Positions 21,703 through 33,700 of a stretch of DNA of 64,000 bases are shown here, piece after piece. Numbering within the stretch: position 1 is the first letter of the stretch; every line of letters begins with the position of its first letter. The stretch is from assembly GCA_947095585.1 (NCBI GenBank), contig OX352762.1:96508249-96572248 (forward strand), read 5' to 3'. The translations under genes and the position numbers were made by a program. The stretch comes from Nephrocerus scutellatus. Taxonomy: Eukaryota > Arthropoda > Insecta > Diptera > Pipunculidae. The notes beneath the pieces were generated by a model. The model saw nothing but the letters and a program-made list of their open reading frames with translations, had not been told where the DNA came from and made no database searches.

Positions 21703-22006
21703 AAATAATAATAATAATATTCGGCGAGACAGACTATTGCGGTCCAAGGCCTAGCTTCTCGCAACCATTTGTGTTGAGCATGTATATTTTTGCACACAAA
21801 TGGAGGGGACCTACCATTTAATGCCGGATCCGAATGGCGAATTGAGAAGCTTTCCGTGACAAGTTATTGCTCTCGGACGTTTGTCAGACTTTCGCGAGAG
21901 GTGGGACACCGTGAAAAATGATTTTTGGTGTTGGTGGTGCTGGGATTCGAACCACTAACCTCCTGCTCAGAAGCCATGCTCTTATCCACTGAGCCACGGC
22001 GCCCAC
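21703..22006 (-). mobile_element. tRNA-derived SINE, full length
   Basis: Read on the minus strand it starts GTGGGCGCCGTGGCTCAGTG at 22006. It has the B box GGTTCGAATCC near 21955, the shared body, and ends GCAATAGTCTGTCTCGCCGA followed by ATATTATTATTATT. The flanks TTGCACAAA (left) and TTCAACAAA (right) may be a diverged target duplication. It lies about 140 bp downstream of the RTE 3' end, in opposite orientation. Confidence 0.88.
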
Positions 22007-22535
22007 ATTCAACAAACAAAAGGTAACCTTAAATATAATGGGGAATGGTTAATGGAATGCTTTAAAAAATTCTTATTTCGATCTAATCAATCAATTATAA
22101 AATACAATGCTGCGGCTATACCTGTGGTTTTGGCAAATTTTGCGTTTTTTTTACTAAATTAAGACCATTTCTGATGCAGGTTTCAATGCATTGGATTGTT
22201 CTCATATAAATGAGAAGAGTTTCTCTTGAGATTCTTAGAATTACGATAAGACTTGTTAGATCTAATTCGTAATGGTTATTTTAGTACATACATTCATTAA
22301 GAGGATTTAATATTGTTGATATTTTGACACACTTGGTGGTATGTTATTTCCCAAAGTCTAAAAATTTGTAATGAAGTTATATTAATCTACATATTAATCA
22401 CTTCTTTTTTATCAAAAATTATTAAAAACGGAATTATTATATTTCTTAATGTTTCTTAATTATTCTTTAGGATTTAATGCTGTTAAGTCAAGCAAAGACG
22501 AACTTTTAAACTTTTTACCCTTGTTGGATAGAGCT

Positions 22536-22688
22536 AGGCGCCGTGGCTCTAGTGTTTAGTGCGTTGGAGTACTGAGCGGGAGTTTCAAAGTTCGAATAAC
22601 AGAAAAACTCCAAAAATATTATTTACGGTAACACCTCTCGCGAATGTCTGACGGAGAGAAATAACTGCCATTGAAAGCCTTTCAATTC
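22536..22688 (+). mobile_element. SINE, 3' truncated
   Basis: Head AGGCGCCGTGGCTCTAGTG and a decayed B box AAGTTCGAATAAC are followed by CACCTCTCGCGAATGTCTGA and CAATTCGCC. The copy stops about halfway through the body, where the LINE relic on the opposite strand begins. It is more diverged than the other copies, so older. Confidence 0.8.
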
Positions 22689-23030
22689 GCCTTACGGAAA
22701 CAGTCTGTTTTTTTTAAATTTGCGCACGCGTAAATGGGTTCGCACTCTTGAGCACCACTGGTGAAAGAACCGATAAAACAGTGACAAGCAGGAAACGTAT
22801 TCCTGCGGTCTTCAAGCGAATCTATTGATTTCGCAATGTTTTTGTCAACAAGTTTTATCGAACGGTATTGTATTCTATCTAGCTGATGCAAGGTAGTTTT
22901 AGGCACACCAGGCCAGATATGACAATTTCTAAATCTCAAATTAAGGGCGAATAAGCCTTATAGATAGTAGCCAGATCATGAGTGTTATGTGTTGAAAAAT
23001 TGTCTAAGTTGCGCTTCTGTAAAAGAAATA
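22689..23030 (-). pseudogene. Jockey-like LINE C-terminal fragment
   Basis: The minus-strand frame 22939-22682 reads CHIWPGVPKTTLHQLDRIQY..IAKSIDSLEDRRN, a segment that follows the RT domain in jockey-like LINEs (LE.C..IW.G.P...L..LD..Q). It continues with CHCFIGSFTSGAQECEPIYA in a slipped reading. No catalytic core is present. Confidence 0.75.
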
Positions 23031-23239
23031 CTAGTGTAGGTTACGCTCTTGTACCTTTACTTTGAGCCATATGAAAATAAATTCCGGATTGGAACATTGG
23101 CTGAATTGAGGCAAAAGTTGAAACGCAACATCGCTATGAACATAAATTGCGAGTCTGCAATTTATGAAGTTTGACAATTTTGACAGTTACCGTACTCCGT
23201 ACTCAAAAAGTTCTGTCACATTCGCGATATTTGTGTGCT

Positions 23240-23700
23240 TTGGTTATTTCCAACAGGGTAAGTAGGTAGATAGAGTGGTGGATCCCGCTGTACTTGCAAG
23301 GTCCTCAATTACCGCGAGTGTGCGCCATTTTGATGCCACTAAGAATGGATATTTAAGTGGTTTAAATCCAGCCTGTAGTTGAACATACGAAATCAACTTG
23401 ATGATCCTGTAATCTGAGAGGTCAGGTCGGGAAAATGGTTTACCTAAAGTGCGGTGTCTTGGCCAGGGCCGGAAAACTGCAGGGGAAGTGTATGAGAGTT
23501 TATTTCTCATTTTCATCTTTGAAACTTCTGCAGAAGTTGTTGTGCGGTATACACAACTTAGGAGCATGCTGCCTACTGACCAGTGGCCCGTGCTGGTAGC
23601 AACTCCGGCAATATACCTCCGGGTTCTAGATAACAACTCGGTGGTTCTCCCTTTGCTGTAGGATGGCCACATCAATCTTCATATGGCGCAGTTCAACAGA
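23240..23700 (-). pseudogene. LINE fragment, C-terminal zinc-finger and 3' end
   Basis: Minus-strand frames contain GHWSVGSMLLS, then a broken Cys/His motif (CRSC..DE.E..IHF.C.CPALA in a neighbouring frame at about 23460-23530) and QAGFKPLKYPFLVASKW at the end. The last ~120 bp (23250-23375) match 60135-60260 on the plus strand, so this is the same LINE family as the fragment at 59415-60262. It is the type of C-terminal domain found in RNase H-bearing LINEs of the I/LOA/R1 groups. Confidence 0.65.
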
Positions 23701-26270
23701 CTGCTCCACTTAGTATTAAAATATAAAAAAAAGGAGAGAATTTGATCCTTGACAGAGCCCATTAGACAGCTAACCCTCTCCATATTTACAATAAAGTCGT
23801 AATCATTTCCGTATGGTGTATATGCAAAAAAGTGCGATATTCCTTTACACAGAGCCACTGTTAGTCTGTGTAGAGGTCATCGTCTAAATTCAGCTTTTGT
23901 GCCAGAAACTGTCCGTGAACTGATTAAGGACAAACGGCATGTAACATATATTATAACTGGATTTAGGAATCAGTGGAACGTCAATCCAAGTCAATTCAAA
24001 TCAAAATTGCACCACTACCTTTTTGAATAATAAAAATGTGTCCAAATGCATATCGAGCAGCCCTCGTATAGGTTACCTTTCAAAAAAAGTTTTACTCGCC
24101 AGATTTTTTTTTAATTTTCAGCAATTTTACTCTTGTGTATCGTTTCTTCTGTCGAGTCATTTCTTCACAAATAATTTTCGAAAGTCATTCAAGTAAAAGT
24201 TGTTTGTTAAGTGAATTTAAGCCAAAACTTTGAAAACATGAATGACTTACTTTAGGTATCAACTTGTACTTAATGTATGTTTAATGAGAAACATTTTAAA
24301 AACACACACACCCTCATTTACTGTGCACTTAATTAATGTAACGCTGTATTACACTTGTAGTAATGTATTATGAAGTACGTAGCATTTATAATTTTCTGTT
24401 TCCCTCTGCACACATGTCGCCTGATAAAACTGTTATTTTAATGCGATTTGATAGTGTACGTAATAGTGTCGCGCATTCCTCCGCAGAATTTAATTTGTCA
24501 CGATTCGTGACCTACGATACGCAATCGATGCTATGAATGAACACGCAAATGAGTTTTATTTAAAAAGTCAATTACGTATTCAAGCCAAGTAAAAACGATG
24601 GCGAATTATGCCACTGCTTCTATGCAAAGCCAAATAATCAGTTATTAAAAAAAGTTGACATAGAGGTTAGAGCCACAGTACCCATTTTGCCTTCTACCAG
24701 AAGAAGCCAACTGTTCTTACCCAAGGATTCAGAGTAGCAATGAATCTAATCGTGAAGGACGATCGTATATTGATCCTTTTTATAGTAGTAGCAACTTTTC
24801 TGCTGAGAAATTGTCTAGAGCGGCCGTAAAAAGTTTAAAACCTATCTTTAATTTTTATCCTTCAGGCCATATTACTACTACTATGATGATTTTTTCAATA
24901 TTAATCAATTCAATTCATTGTATCTTTGCTATATATCATAAAAAATAAACGCGTTAGCTTTAACCATAGCAACAAAAGCATTAAAGGTTTACCCGTCTAC
25001 TGGTATTCTCAAAAGTACCATCACTTTAATCGTCATTTCATTACCGTTGCCATCGCGCGGTAACCTTGCAACATAAATCTAGATACTGTAGACAATAGAC
25101 AGTAATGTAGTACGTTGCGGTCGACGATGGTGAATGTGTACCCTCGTACTTATGTATATCACGAGTCGGTGTCTTACCAGACAATTGCTCTTAAGTTACA
25201 CAATGCTATCACAGTGATATAAATGGCGGGCGTACTTTTTTGTTCCCCTTCCACTGGCGATGTTGTGGTTTGTTTTTAGTTTTTGTTTTTTCCTTTTTCT
25301 TCTTCTCGTTCTGCAAATAGTGATTCATGACCAACAAAGATAAAATAATGTTCTAGAATAGTAGGCAGGTAAGCAAACTGCCCTACTCTCTTCGTCTTAC
25401 GAGTAGTTATATAATTGTATGCAATTGAATATTAGCTGAAACCTGAAGTTTAGTTCTGAATCATTATTTGTAATTTGTGATTGTCGCTGCCACTCAATAA
25501 GATCCGGCGGTTGGCTAACCGGAACCAAGGCTTTTGGCCAGACTGTAGATATACGATGAATAAGAGCATAAATGCTTTATAATTTGTTATCATATATTAT
25601 TTTTCCCCAGTTAATTTATGTTATTGCCATTACATTTTTCTGTCAAGCTTTTGTTGTAAAAAAGATTTTATTTTAAATTAATTATCAACGATAAGTTTAT
25701 GAAAACGAATAAAATAGTTTTGTCGTTGTTCATATTTGTATCTTGCAACAAAATTATTGCATATTAATAAATGAATATTAGATAAACGATACAGTAGATT
25801 ATATCTTACATTGTACATTGTTTTGATACAATGAAAACCAAAGAATAGAGGATGTTGATATTCCAATTCAATGTTAATAAATGTATATGATTTAAATAAG
25901 GCACAATTTTTATATTATTATAAGTAAAATTTCAAGTCTATAAAAAAAAGCAATTAAACATATGATTAACTACACAGAATAGTATTTTAAATATTAAATG
26001 TTGTTTCAAATTAAGAAAGCGAGAACAATCGGGGCGTATGCGCAACAATTCTATTCAAGAGAGAAAGTAACGCAGCCCTATTTCTAAACTCTTAAATTCA
26101 ATATTTCTGACTCTTGCCTGTTGGTCAGTTTTTATTTCTTTTATCATAAAAACAGAAAAAACTTGCATCACGCATCAAAAAAGCCTATGCATCTTTTGAA
26201 AACCAAGCCGAAGAAAAAACTTTCTTCGCGTTACGCTTCTTGACTATCAACACGAATATGAATACGGAAT
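23701..26270. other. Non-genic stretch
   Basis: AT-rich sequence. A small coding-like piece at 23858-24030 (frame GHRLNSAFVPETVRELIKDK) may be a transposon or LINE remnant but I cannot name it. The rest shows no exons, with a TATAAAT near 25218 whose surroundings do not otherwise look like a promoter. Confidence 0.35.
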
Positions 26271-26479
26271 ATTTTACTTATTCAATTTAGATGTAGTCTA
26301 GTAATAGTAATAGTGATCACCAATTGGATAAGGGGAAAAACAAAACGTAAACGTAGCAAAGTGCATCGACCATCAACGCTTAGGCGAGACGATATTTGTA
26401 GTATAATGATCATTCCGAGATGCTGCCGTGCACTTTGAGTTACTCTCTTATTCTGTGGAATAACCAGATTATAACACAA

Positions 26480-26571
26480 AAAATATGTAACAACCACAAA
26501 AGTTCAATATTCAATTCGCAACAACCAACCAAGAAGCGATCCATACCCCTCTTGCACAAGTCCCCGTCAAG
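26480..26571 (+). other. Candidate non-coding 5' exon with strong donor
   Basis: A run rich in CAAC/AAG (AATTCGCAACAACCAACCAA near 26512) without long ATG frames ends in CAAG|GTAAGT at 26571/26572, an ideal splice donor. Sequence of this type is common in fly 5' leaders. It lies upstream of the better supported first exon at 31749 and could be an alternative leader of the same or another gene. Nothing else supports it. Confidence 0.2.
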
Positions 26572-27334
26572 GTAAGTTTAGCACCGACACACCATATACC
26601 ACACTAAACCGCAACGTGCCAACATGCAACTCTGACAATAGTTGCTATTCTTTCAATATCACACAAATTTACAGTTTTTCATTAGTTTTAGTGGATTTTT
26701 CTTTTATTTCTTATTGTTGTCTTTGTTTGCAATGACGTGAATACTAATTATGTGATGCGATTCGCAAATGAAAATGACAAAGACGAAAAACGAGTGTTTG
26801 AAATTGTGGGAGAATTGGTAGATTAGTTGTTAGTCTTAGTACCATCTGGTTGATGGTTGTGCTTGTGGTCGGAAAAATCTCTGAGAAAACATGAACATTG
26901 CTTTAATGATATGTGTTCAATGATTGAGCGTTTCAAGAAATTAGTGTGGGATCACATGACCAATTGCGCAAGTGCACTTTGGACGATGTTGCCTTTTTGT
27001 GGCCAGCTTACAAGATTGTATGAATTTCTAACATAATGAGCAAAAACCATAATCCATACAATCTTTAAGTCTAAGGTATTTAGTTTTTTCATTTTGAGAT
27101 CTCCCTTAGGCAAGAGCATTATCAATTCTCCAAATTGATTAGTTTACAAAGCTTAGATATGTAAATTTAAGTTATCCTTCTTATTATTATTACTAGTAAG
27201 TACCCGACAAAATGACGGAATTAACTTTTTGTAAGTGAAACTAGTTTATCGACGGTGAGCATTTAGCAAGGTATCAAAAATAATTTCGAGTTACGTTTTT
27301 GTGTTGCGATTTTGTGTTACATTTTTGAATTCTT

Positions 27335-27490
27335 GTAACTAAGTCATTTATCAAGCGATTTTTATGAAATTCGGTATACAGGACAAATATGCGAATATAA
27401 GACTTGTTCCTATGGAATTTCTGGAATACGGTCATTAGGGACTGGAATTTCGGGAACTAAGCCATTTCTCAACCGATTTGAATGAAACTC
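27335..27490 (-). repeat. Dispersed copy of the 118-bp monomer, inverted
   Basis: GACTTGTTCCTATGGAATTT at 27401 and GGGAACTAAGCCATTTCTCA near 27453 are the reverse complement of the unit in the array at 5810-6190. About one and a third units are present, more diverged than the tandem copies. Confidence 0.8.
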
Positions 27491-27554
27491 GGTATAGCCG
27501 TTTGAGTGTCTTTTGGGGGTCTTTTGAATCTGAATCTTTTTTTTACCAATAATG

Positions 27555-28145
27555 GGAACACTGGAAACACAGACACTTCTGAAAACGTAATCTTGCGAAG
27601 TATCCTTGTCACTAATCGTAATACTGGACATATAGACTCTTCTGAAAACGTAATCTTGCGAAGTATCCTTGTCACTAATCGGAATACTGGACATACAGAC
27701 TCTTTTGAAAACGTGATCTTGCGAAGTATAATAATAATAATATTTGGAGCCATTTCGGTCCAAGGCCTAACTTCTCGCGACCATTTGTGCTGCGCATGTT
27801 AATCTTTTGGACACAAATGGAAGGGACCTACAATTTAAGGCCGGATCCGAACGGCGAATTGAGAAGCTTTCCGTGACAAGGTATTACTCTCGGAACGTTA
27901 GTCACCCATTCGCGAGAGGTGGGACACCGTGAAAAATACTTTTGGTGTTGCTGGGATTCGAACATGAACCTCCTGCTCAGCAGCGATGTGCACTTCCACT
28001 GAGCCACGGCGCCCACTGATCTTGCTTAGTATCCTTATCACTAATTGGAACACTGGACACACCGACTCTTCTGAAAACGTGCTCTTGCGAAGTATCAACA
28101 CTGGATACACCGTCTCTTTTGAAACGTGATCTAGCGAAATATCCT
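27555..28145. repeat. 63-bp tandem array split by a SINE
   Basis: Units headed GAAAACGTAATCTTGCGAAG start at 27581, 27644 and 27707, exactly 63 bp apart, and resume after the SINE at 28017 with more diverged, shortened units to about 28145. Because 63 is a multiple of three the array stays open on both strands and gives repetitive 21-residue translations (NVILRSILVTNRNTG on plus). I see no start context, signal or splice structure to support a gene. Confidence 0.85.
27730..28016 (-). mobile_element. tRNA-derived SINE, full length
   Basis: Minus strand from 28016: GTGGGCGCCGTGGCTCAGTG, B box GTTCGAATCC near 27955, shared body, then an ATATTATTATTATT tail at 27730. Flanks TGATCTTGCGAAGTAT (27714-27729) and TGATCTTGCTTAGTAT (28017-28032) form a 16-bp target duplication with two differences. 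The insertion broke a 63-bp tandem array. Confidence 0.92.
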
Positions 28146-28236
28146 TTTTCACTGTTTACACAACACTACGAACATGCAGCGCCAACATACACAACCACAC
28201 TCCTAGTAGAGCAGTACACAATGTCACAACTTCTAC

Positions 28237-29785
28237 TCATGGAACCAGAATGAAGCGTAGATGACTTTTGATGTCAGTGCTTGACATGTCGTTAAGGCCG
28301 TTGTTAAACAAGGCTCCCAAATGAAGCTTACGCTTTAGAGAATGAGCTGTGCATGTGTAGAGAAGGTGCAGAATGGGCTTTTCTTCTTCCTCGTCCATAC
28401 AGCTTCTGCGGAAATCATTGGAAAATACACAAAGTCTTGCGGTATACTTGCCTATAAGACAGTGCCCAGTGATAACGCCTATCGTAGCGCTTATGTGCAC
28501 TCCGTTTAGAGAGATCAAATACTTGGAGTGTTTGGATCCAGCTCGGGATCTGTTTTGTCGCTTCACAAGTTATACCATTTCTACATCTAAGTCAGTACCA
28601 TCCTGCTTTAACATGAGTTTGCAATTAGCAATCGGTATGCCTAAGGAACCATTTTCAGGTAGAAGGGACAGCGTAGTACCAATGTTGGTGAGTTCATCTG
28701 CCCTGCAGCTCCCCAGAATGTCTCTATGCCCCGGCACCCAATAAAGGTGAATGTTGAACTGCTCCGCCATCTCCCTGAGAGATGATCGGCAGTCTAGGGC
28801 TACAATAGAGTTCATAGAGACTGATTCTATGGATCTCAAAGCTGATTGACTTTCCGAGAAGATGCGTATATTCTTAGTGGATATGACGTTTCTCTTCAGC
28901 CAAGACAGGACTTCTTTAATCGCCATGATTTCTGCTTGAAAAACACTGCAGTGATTAGGAAGACGAAAATAGATACTTATATTCAGCCTTTTTGAAAAAA
29001 CACTTCCCGTCAGTATATAAACTGATTGATTCATCTTCCGAGATAACACCTTTTTCCCTGACTGAGCTGTGGGGGATGGTGACCTGGAAGTTGTTGTTGA
29101 AATGTAGTTGCGTAGGAGCCCTGAATGAATTCAGAATAGAGGAGAATAGAATATTAGTAAGCTTTGGTGAAACATAGTAATAAAAAGAAACATGAATTTA
29201 ATTTGGAAAATGTAACTTGTCTGCTGAAGATATCTCGAGTGGTGTTAGGTTAAACAGTATATCTAGTGTAGCGGATGGGATGGTACGAAGGGCTCCGCTC
29301 ATACATAGACAAGCCGATCTTTGGACTTTGTTTAGTTTGTCGCGATTTATTGCTTTGTGTACCGAAGTGTAGGTCTTATTACCGAAATATAAATCCAATG
29401 CGTGATATGGGGTCGAAGACCCCATTTGCTACCAATGGCTTTTTTACAGGAGAAGAGTGCCACTGTGGCTTACGAACTCTTTCTTGTATATTAGGTTTCC
29501 AGCTTAGCTTTTTGTCCAGGATGAGACCCAGATATTTAACTTTATCAAACAATGATAACCTTGATCCCTTTATAGAGGATTGGTCAAGATGTGGAATTTT
29601 ATATATTCTACTGAAGAGGGCGAGTTCTGTTTTGTGGGGGTTTACTTCCAGATCACAACGATCTGCCCATTTAGTTAGCTTATTAAGAGCATTCTGTAAG
29701 AGTTCCTTCAGGATATTAAGGTGTTTCCCCGAAATGGCAATAGTAACGTCATCCACATAGTCGATCACTCTACAGCCCTCCCTTT
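28237..29785 (-). pseudogene. LINE with RNase H domain, 5'-truncated
   Basis: The minus strand begins abruptly in the RT palm: VIDYVDDVTIAISGKHLNIL (catalytic YVDD) at 29768, then KVKYLGLILDKKLSWKPNIQ. An RNase H domain follows at 29049-28570 (FSESQSALRSIESVS, LYWVPGHRDILGSCRADEL). The end (28566-28237) is a TGHCLIGKYTARL..CMDEEEEKPILHLLYTC region typical of the C-terminal Cys/His part. Truncation just upstream of YVDD is the usual result of incomplete target-primed reverse transcription. Frameshifts at about 29380, 29200 and 28570 inactivate it. Domain order suits I/LOA/R1-type LINEs. Confidence 0.85.
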
Positions 29786-30384
29786 TCAGCTATATACTTA
29801 TCTGAATAGAAAAGAAATTAAAATGGATTGTAAGTATGGCACCTTAACATACGTACCGAAATTAACTAAAAAACTTAAGCAAACGCTTCAAACAAATTCT
29901 AAAGATAATTGCAAATGAAATTTTTTATAAAACTAGTACACAAAATTAAAGGTCATAACATCAGAAGATCAGAGAGAGGGGTTAAATTGTAAAATATTTT
30001 GTAAGAATTGTGACTCGTGTTATCTGGGTAAAACAAGTAATACGAAAGACAAAGAGTAACCCAACACAAAAAGGAGATACTTAACATTTATAAGTATACA
30101 AATGTTACACACACAACATATAGGTCAGCTTTGGTGAAACATATAGAATGAAAGGAAACAGTAGTTTGATATGGAAAATACGATCACATTGGAATACGAA
30201 AGAAAGAAAAAAACATTGTTATTATTAGTCGTGCCTCTTGTAGTAACCGTGGCTTTCCCTGTGGACGCACATGCAAGATAGCCATTACAATAACCATCTG
30301 TATCTGTGAATTGATTACAAATTTCCATGATGAGTTTGATGAAAAAAGTCTTCCCACATCCAGCAGGACCAGTCTAGAACATTT

Positions 30385-30655
30385 GTAACGGGTGTGGGTT
30401 TTTTGATGTTAATAACCATAAATAGGTTGTACCAATTGTTTAGTTTCTCATGAGTTCGTGAAGCTCTGGAGCCTCCATAAAGTTGTCTTTCTTATTCCTT
30501 CGTTTTGTTAGTTTGTTGATTTGCATTAGCGTTTTGGACATCTCCTCTTTTCTTCTCCTTTTCCTTAACGCCCACGCTGTGCCAAGCATATAGCCGAACA
30601 CAATAAGGGTGCGAACCCCTTTTTTGCGTGCGCAAATTATAAAAAAAAGGAACTT
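30385..30655 (+). pseudogene. Jockey-like LINE 3' end
   Basis: CTTAACGCCCACGCTGTGCC at 30564 and AATAAGGGTGCGAACCCCTT match the 3' end of the LINE at 17073-17120. An A-rich stretch at 30640-30650 may be the remains of the tail. The sequence upstream to about 30385 is not clearly coding. Confidence 0.6.
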
Positions 30656-30699
30656 TCGATTGAATTCAAAGTAAGTGTTTGTATTTCTAATTTTAGGAT

Positions 30700-30960
30700 G
30701 TCACAAATTACGTCACAAGGCCTGCGCTAACCAATTTTTTTAAAACAAGTCTCATCGAATTCTGTGTAGTAGAAGCCGATATATACCAGTTCCACTTTTC
30801 CATGCATTCCACACGACGCGCGACACGCGTTACACGCGGAATATAAAAAATGCTGTATGAGATATAGCTGCTCACAAAATGTCAGCTCTCTAGGTCGTGT
30901 GAAAGGTCAAAAACTAACGACTTCACCTTTTGTTACCGCGTAACTAAAGTTAACAATCGA
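30700..30960 (-). repeat. CGCG/CACGCG repeat unit, inverted copy
   Basis: CACACGACGCGCGACACGCG (30808) and AGCTCTCTAGGTCGTGTGAA (30883) are the reverse complement of the repeated block at 55480-55860 (CCACACGACCTAGAGAGCTG; CGCGTGTGACGCGTGT type). A single unit is present here. Confidence 0.75.
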
Positions 30961-31715
30961 TTTCACTCCCCATAAAATGTTTTTGTAATTTTTTTCTATA
31001 TAAAAAAATCGATTCTTGAGGAGTATAACTCGTTGAAAATGGTGCACAACATCAAAATAAATGTATCTATTTATAAAAAAATTAAGTTTTGATAATAATA
31101 TAAAAAAATACATAATGAAAAAATTAAGGTCTATAATTAAACCACTAAAATAATATATTATTTGCTTTTTTATTATTTTGCAATTTTTTATAGTAATCAG
31201 GTTTTATAATAAATTATGAAAAATTGGAAATAAGGTACAATTTTTTGAGTGAGCAGACTTGACTGTTTTGGAGATGGTCATGTCGTATGTGTCAGACATC
31301 GAAAAACTTCCAAATATATAATATAGTCTCCAAAACATCCATTGTTAATTCAATATGTTAAAGAAGAAAAACCCTTGAGTTTTAAAAAAACTGAACACTT
31401 TTCTTTTAACATCACCATCCCACAGGGTGTACTACTCGTATACATAATATACAAAATCTTCGCGAGAAGAATTTTCATGTGCGATTTCTACTCCTCTTTG
31501 CACTCAACTTTATGTTATATCTGTTTGTGACTAAAGAGCTTAAGTCTATTGTGTGAGTATGTTTCTTGTTTTCAAGTCTTACATCTAGTTGTAGCGCACT
31601 CTTTCAATACCAACAAGTTTAAGTTTTTACCAGTCATCCAACCGCAAAGTATCCAACCTTATGTATACGACTGTTACTACTACAAATTGTTACTATCCAC
31701 TGATGTTGAGTCCAC

Positions 31716-32044
31716 TATAAAACATAAAAGTTTCAAAGAAAGTTATTCATTTTGGTATTTGATCTCGCGGCAAACAAAAGTGCACTTGCCTCACTTTAGC
31801 ACTCGAGTGGATTCGTTTCTTCTTTTTTTTTTTAAAAAAAAAATAAAATTTAATTTCGCTTTTATTTGGTTTTGTGCATTCGAACTGCAGCATAATCGCA
31901 GAGTGTGTATCGAGTGTTTAACATCAAGCCCTTCAAGGAATTTATTTACGCAAAGAAACTGTGAACTTTAGGGATTTCCTAAAGGAATATAAATTTCATT
32001 TGGATAATTAAGTGGATATAAATCGTAGTCTTTTACGTAATGCA
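31716..32044 (+). promoter_or_regulatory. Core promoter and first exon of the cuticle protein gene (predicted)
   Basis: TATAAAA at 31716-31722 is followed 33 bp later by an initiator TTCATTT with A at 31749, ideal spacing for an insect TATA promoter. The leader from 31749 to 32039 contains no ATG. The first ATG (32040) is followed by only CA and then GTAAGT at 32045. ATG-CA joined in phase to the exon at 53067 (T-CTT-CGA..) would give a protein starting M-H-L-R and then the hydrophobic core of a signal peptide, which the downstream exon lacks a start for. A start codon plus a few bases in exon 1 is the common layout of fly cuticle genes. This assignment is inferred; transcript data were not available. 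Confidence 0.55.
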
Positions 32045-33480
32045 GTAAGTTGTTAATTAATTACATTCTAAATGTGAAAGGGACAGGAGTAACGAGTTCC
32101 ACCGATAACTGACTTTAACGAATGCACAGATTTGTACAGATGTGAAAAACGAGTACAAATGTGCATTGGCAAATAAAAAAAATCCAAAGCCAATTAAACT
32201 TTGTAGTTGCAGCAAGGTAACAAAATTCACTCCCAGGCATTGTACTTCAAATGCAATCTTCTGAGTCACCCGCCCAATACGAGTATCTACATGGGTGCTG
32301 AAGAGCTGGTGAATTATTATAATTTGTATTCTATTGCTGGTGGTTAATATGCTGGCCTATTTGGCTGTGAATATAAAGTGCAATAAGAATTAAACTGTTG
32401 TTGTTTCATTATGTATAACATAACGTACATAAACATGTGCAGTTGTGCAGTATACCTATGTCCATCAAATGATTTCGTGTTTATCATAGACATTTTTGGA
32501 TAGTGACACAGAAAGTTTGACAAAAGAAATCGGTTCAATATGCAATATGATTTTAAAACTAATTAAACTACACTCATGATATTTTATATCTTCACTTGAA
32601 AAACTTATGATTCTTATTTTAATCATGGTCACACTTATCGTTGTAGGATAATTGCTAATTTTCAATTTGTTACTCTATGTTCTTTTTAATACAAAACAAT
32701 GTAATATGCACTCGTACATATTTTTCCTTATGCAATGAGAAAATTGCACAACAATAACTATTTTGGAAAAATAGTGAAATTACAAATTTAATTTTACGCT
32801 TAAATAATAGTTATATTACATTGTAGGACCATAATGGTTTTATCCACGTAAGATCTTATGCAATTTAAATTTGCTAATTTACTTGTATATCTCCAATTTT
32901 AAAATCAAACACTAAGATTATTAGATTTTAATTCGATCTTGATAAAACATTTTTATAGAAAAGGTTTATTTTTTTGTCACTGCATTTCTAAAGGATGTTT
33001 TTTATTACCATTCGGATTTTGAATTTAATTTTGAACTTCATAGTCCTTCGGGTTTATTGAAAGTATAATTTTTCAACAATTAAGTTTTAAAAATATTCTT
33101 AAAAAGCCAGAATTATGACCACTTTTTTGAGCATTTTCCGTAGTATTTCTCAATATTGTTTGTTTCAAAAGCGGCAATTTGCATATAGCAGTGACTATAA
33201 GCACCAACAAAGAAAATAATGTACATCAGGTGTAATTCTTGATAAAATTCCTTCAATAAATCAATTGTTGCGGTAGCAGAATGACAGGTTTCTGTTTCTC
33301 TAAAATATATAGCACCGAAAAAATGGTTATCATGTTTCTGTAGCGTGCGCTACGGTAGCGGTTACCTGCTTCTTTTTTGAAAGCCCATAGGGCGTACCAC
33401 TTTTTTGAACACATTATCATATGAAAATCCTGATATAGTCATTTAAAAAAAATAAGCATTATAGTGGTAAATATTAAATC
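32045..33480. other. Start of probable giant intron, AT-rich
   Basis: The sequence begins with GTAAGT and is AT-rich without recognisable exons or transposon domains. If the first exon call is right, this and the following ~20 kb up to 53066 are intron 1 of the cuticle protein gene. Confidence 0.4.
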
Positions 33481-33485
33481 AACTT

Positions 33486-33700
33486 TCAATTGTTCTTCAG
33501 ACCACTCTCCGAACAAACGTCGCTACGATAGCCCAAAAGTTTTAGTTCTTGTATAAATTGGATCATGAGGGCCTTCATACCGATATCTTTGTGCAAAATT
33601 GTATATGGTGACCGGACAGAGGCCAAGTTTCTGAAAGCGGAGGAGCATATATGCAAATACGGATCTTCGACGATATTGGTCTCCACAGCTGGAATGTTTT
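33486..33700 (-). pseudogene. Mariner transposase fragment
   Basis: The 66-residue minus-strand frame contains IVEDPYLHICSSAFRNLASV..TILHKDIGMKALMIQFIQEL, matching the DNA-binding linker region (helix-turn-helix 2, W-x-I-L-x-K-D-L-G and QEL) of DD41D-type mariner transposases. The catalytic domain is absent. Confidence 0.7.

Noticed and set aside
27506..27802. Open frames of 94-117 codons in the 63-bp array as a repeat protein gene
   Set aside because: Openness on both strands follows from the 63-bp period; no promoter, signal peptide or splice structure supports a gene.
31549..31971. A 140-codon frame over the predicted leader
   Set aside because: Composition is random AT-rich and includes homopolymer runs; the region fits better as promoter and 5' UTR.
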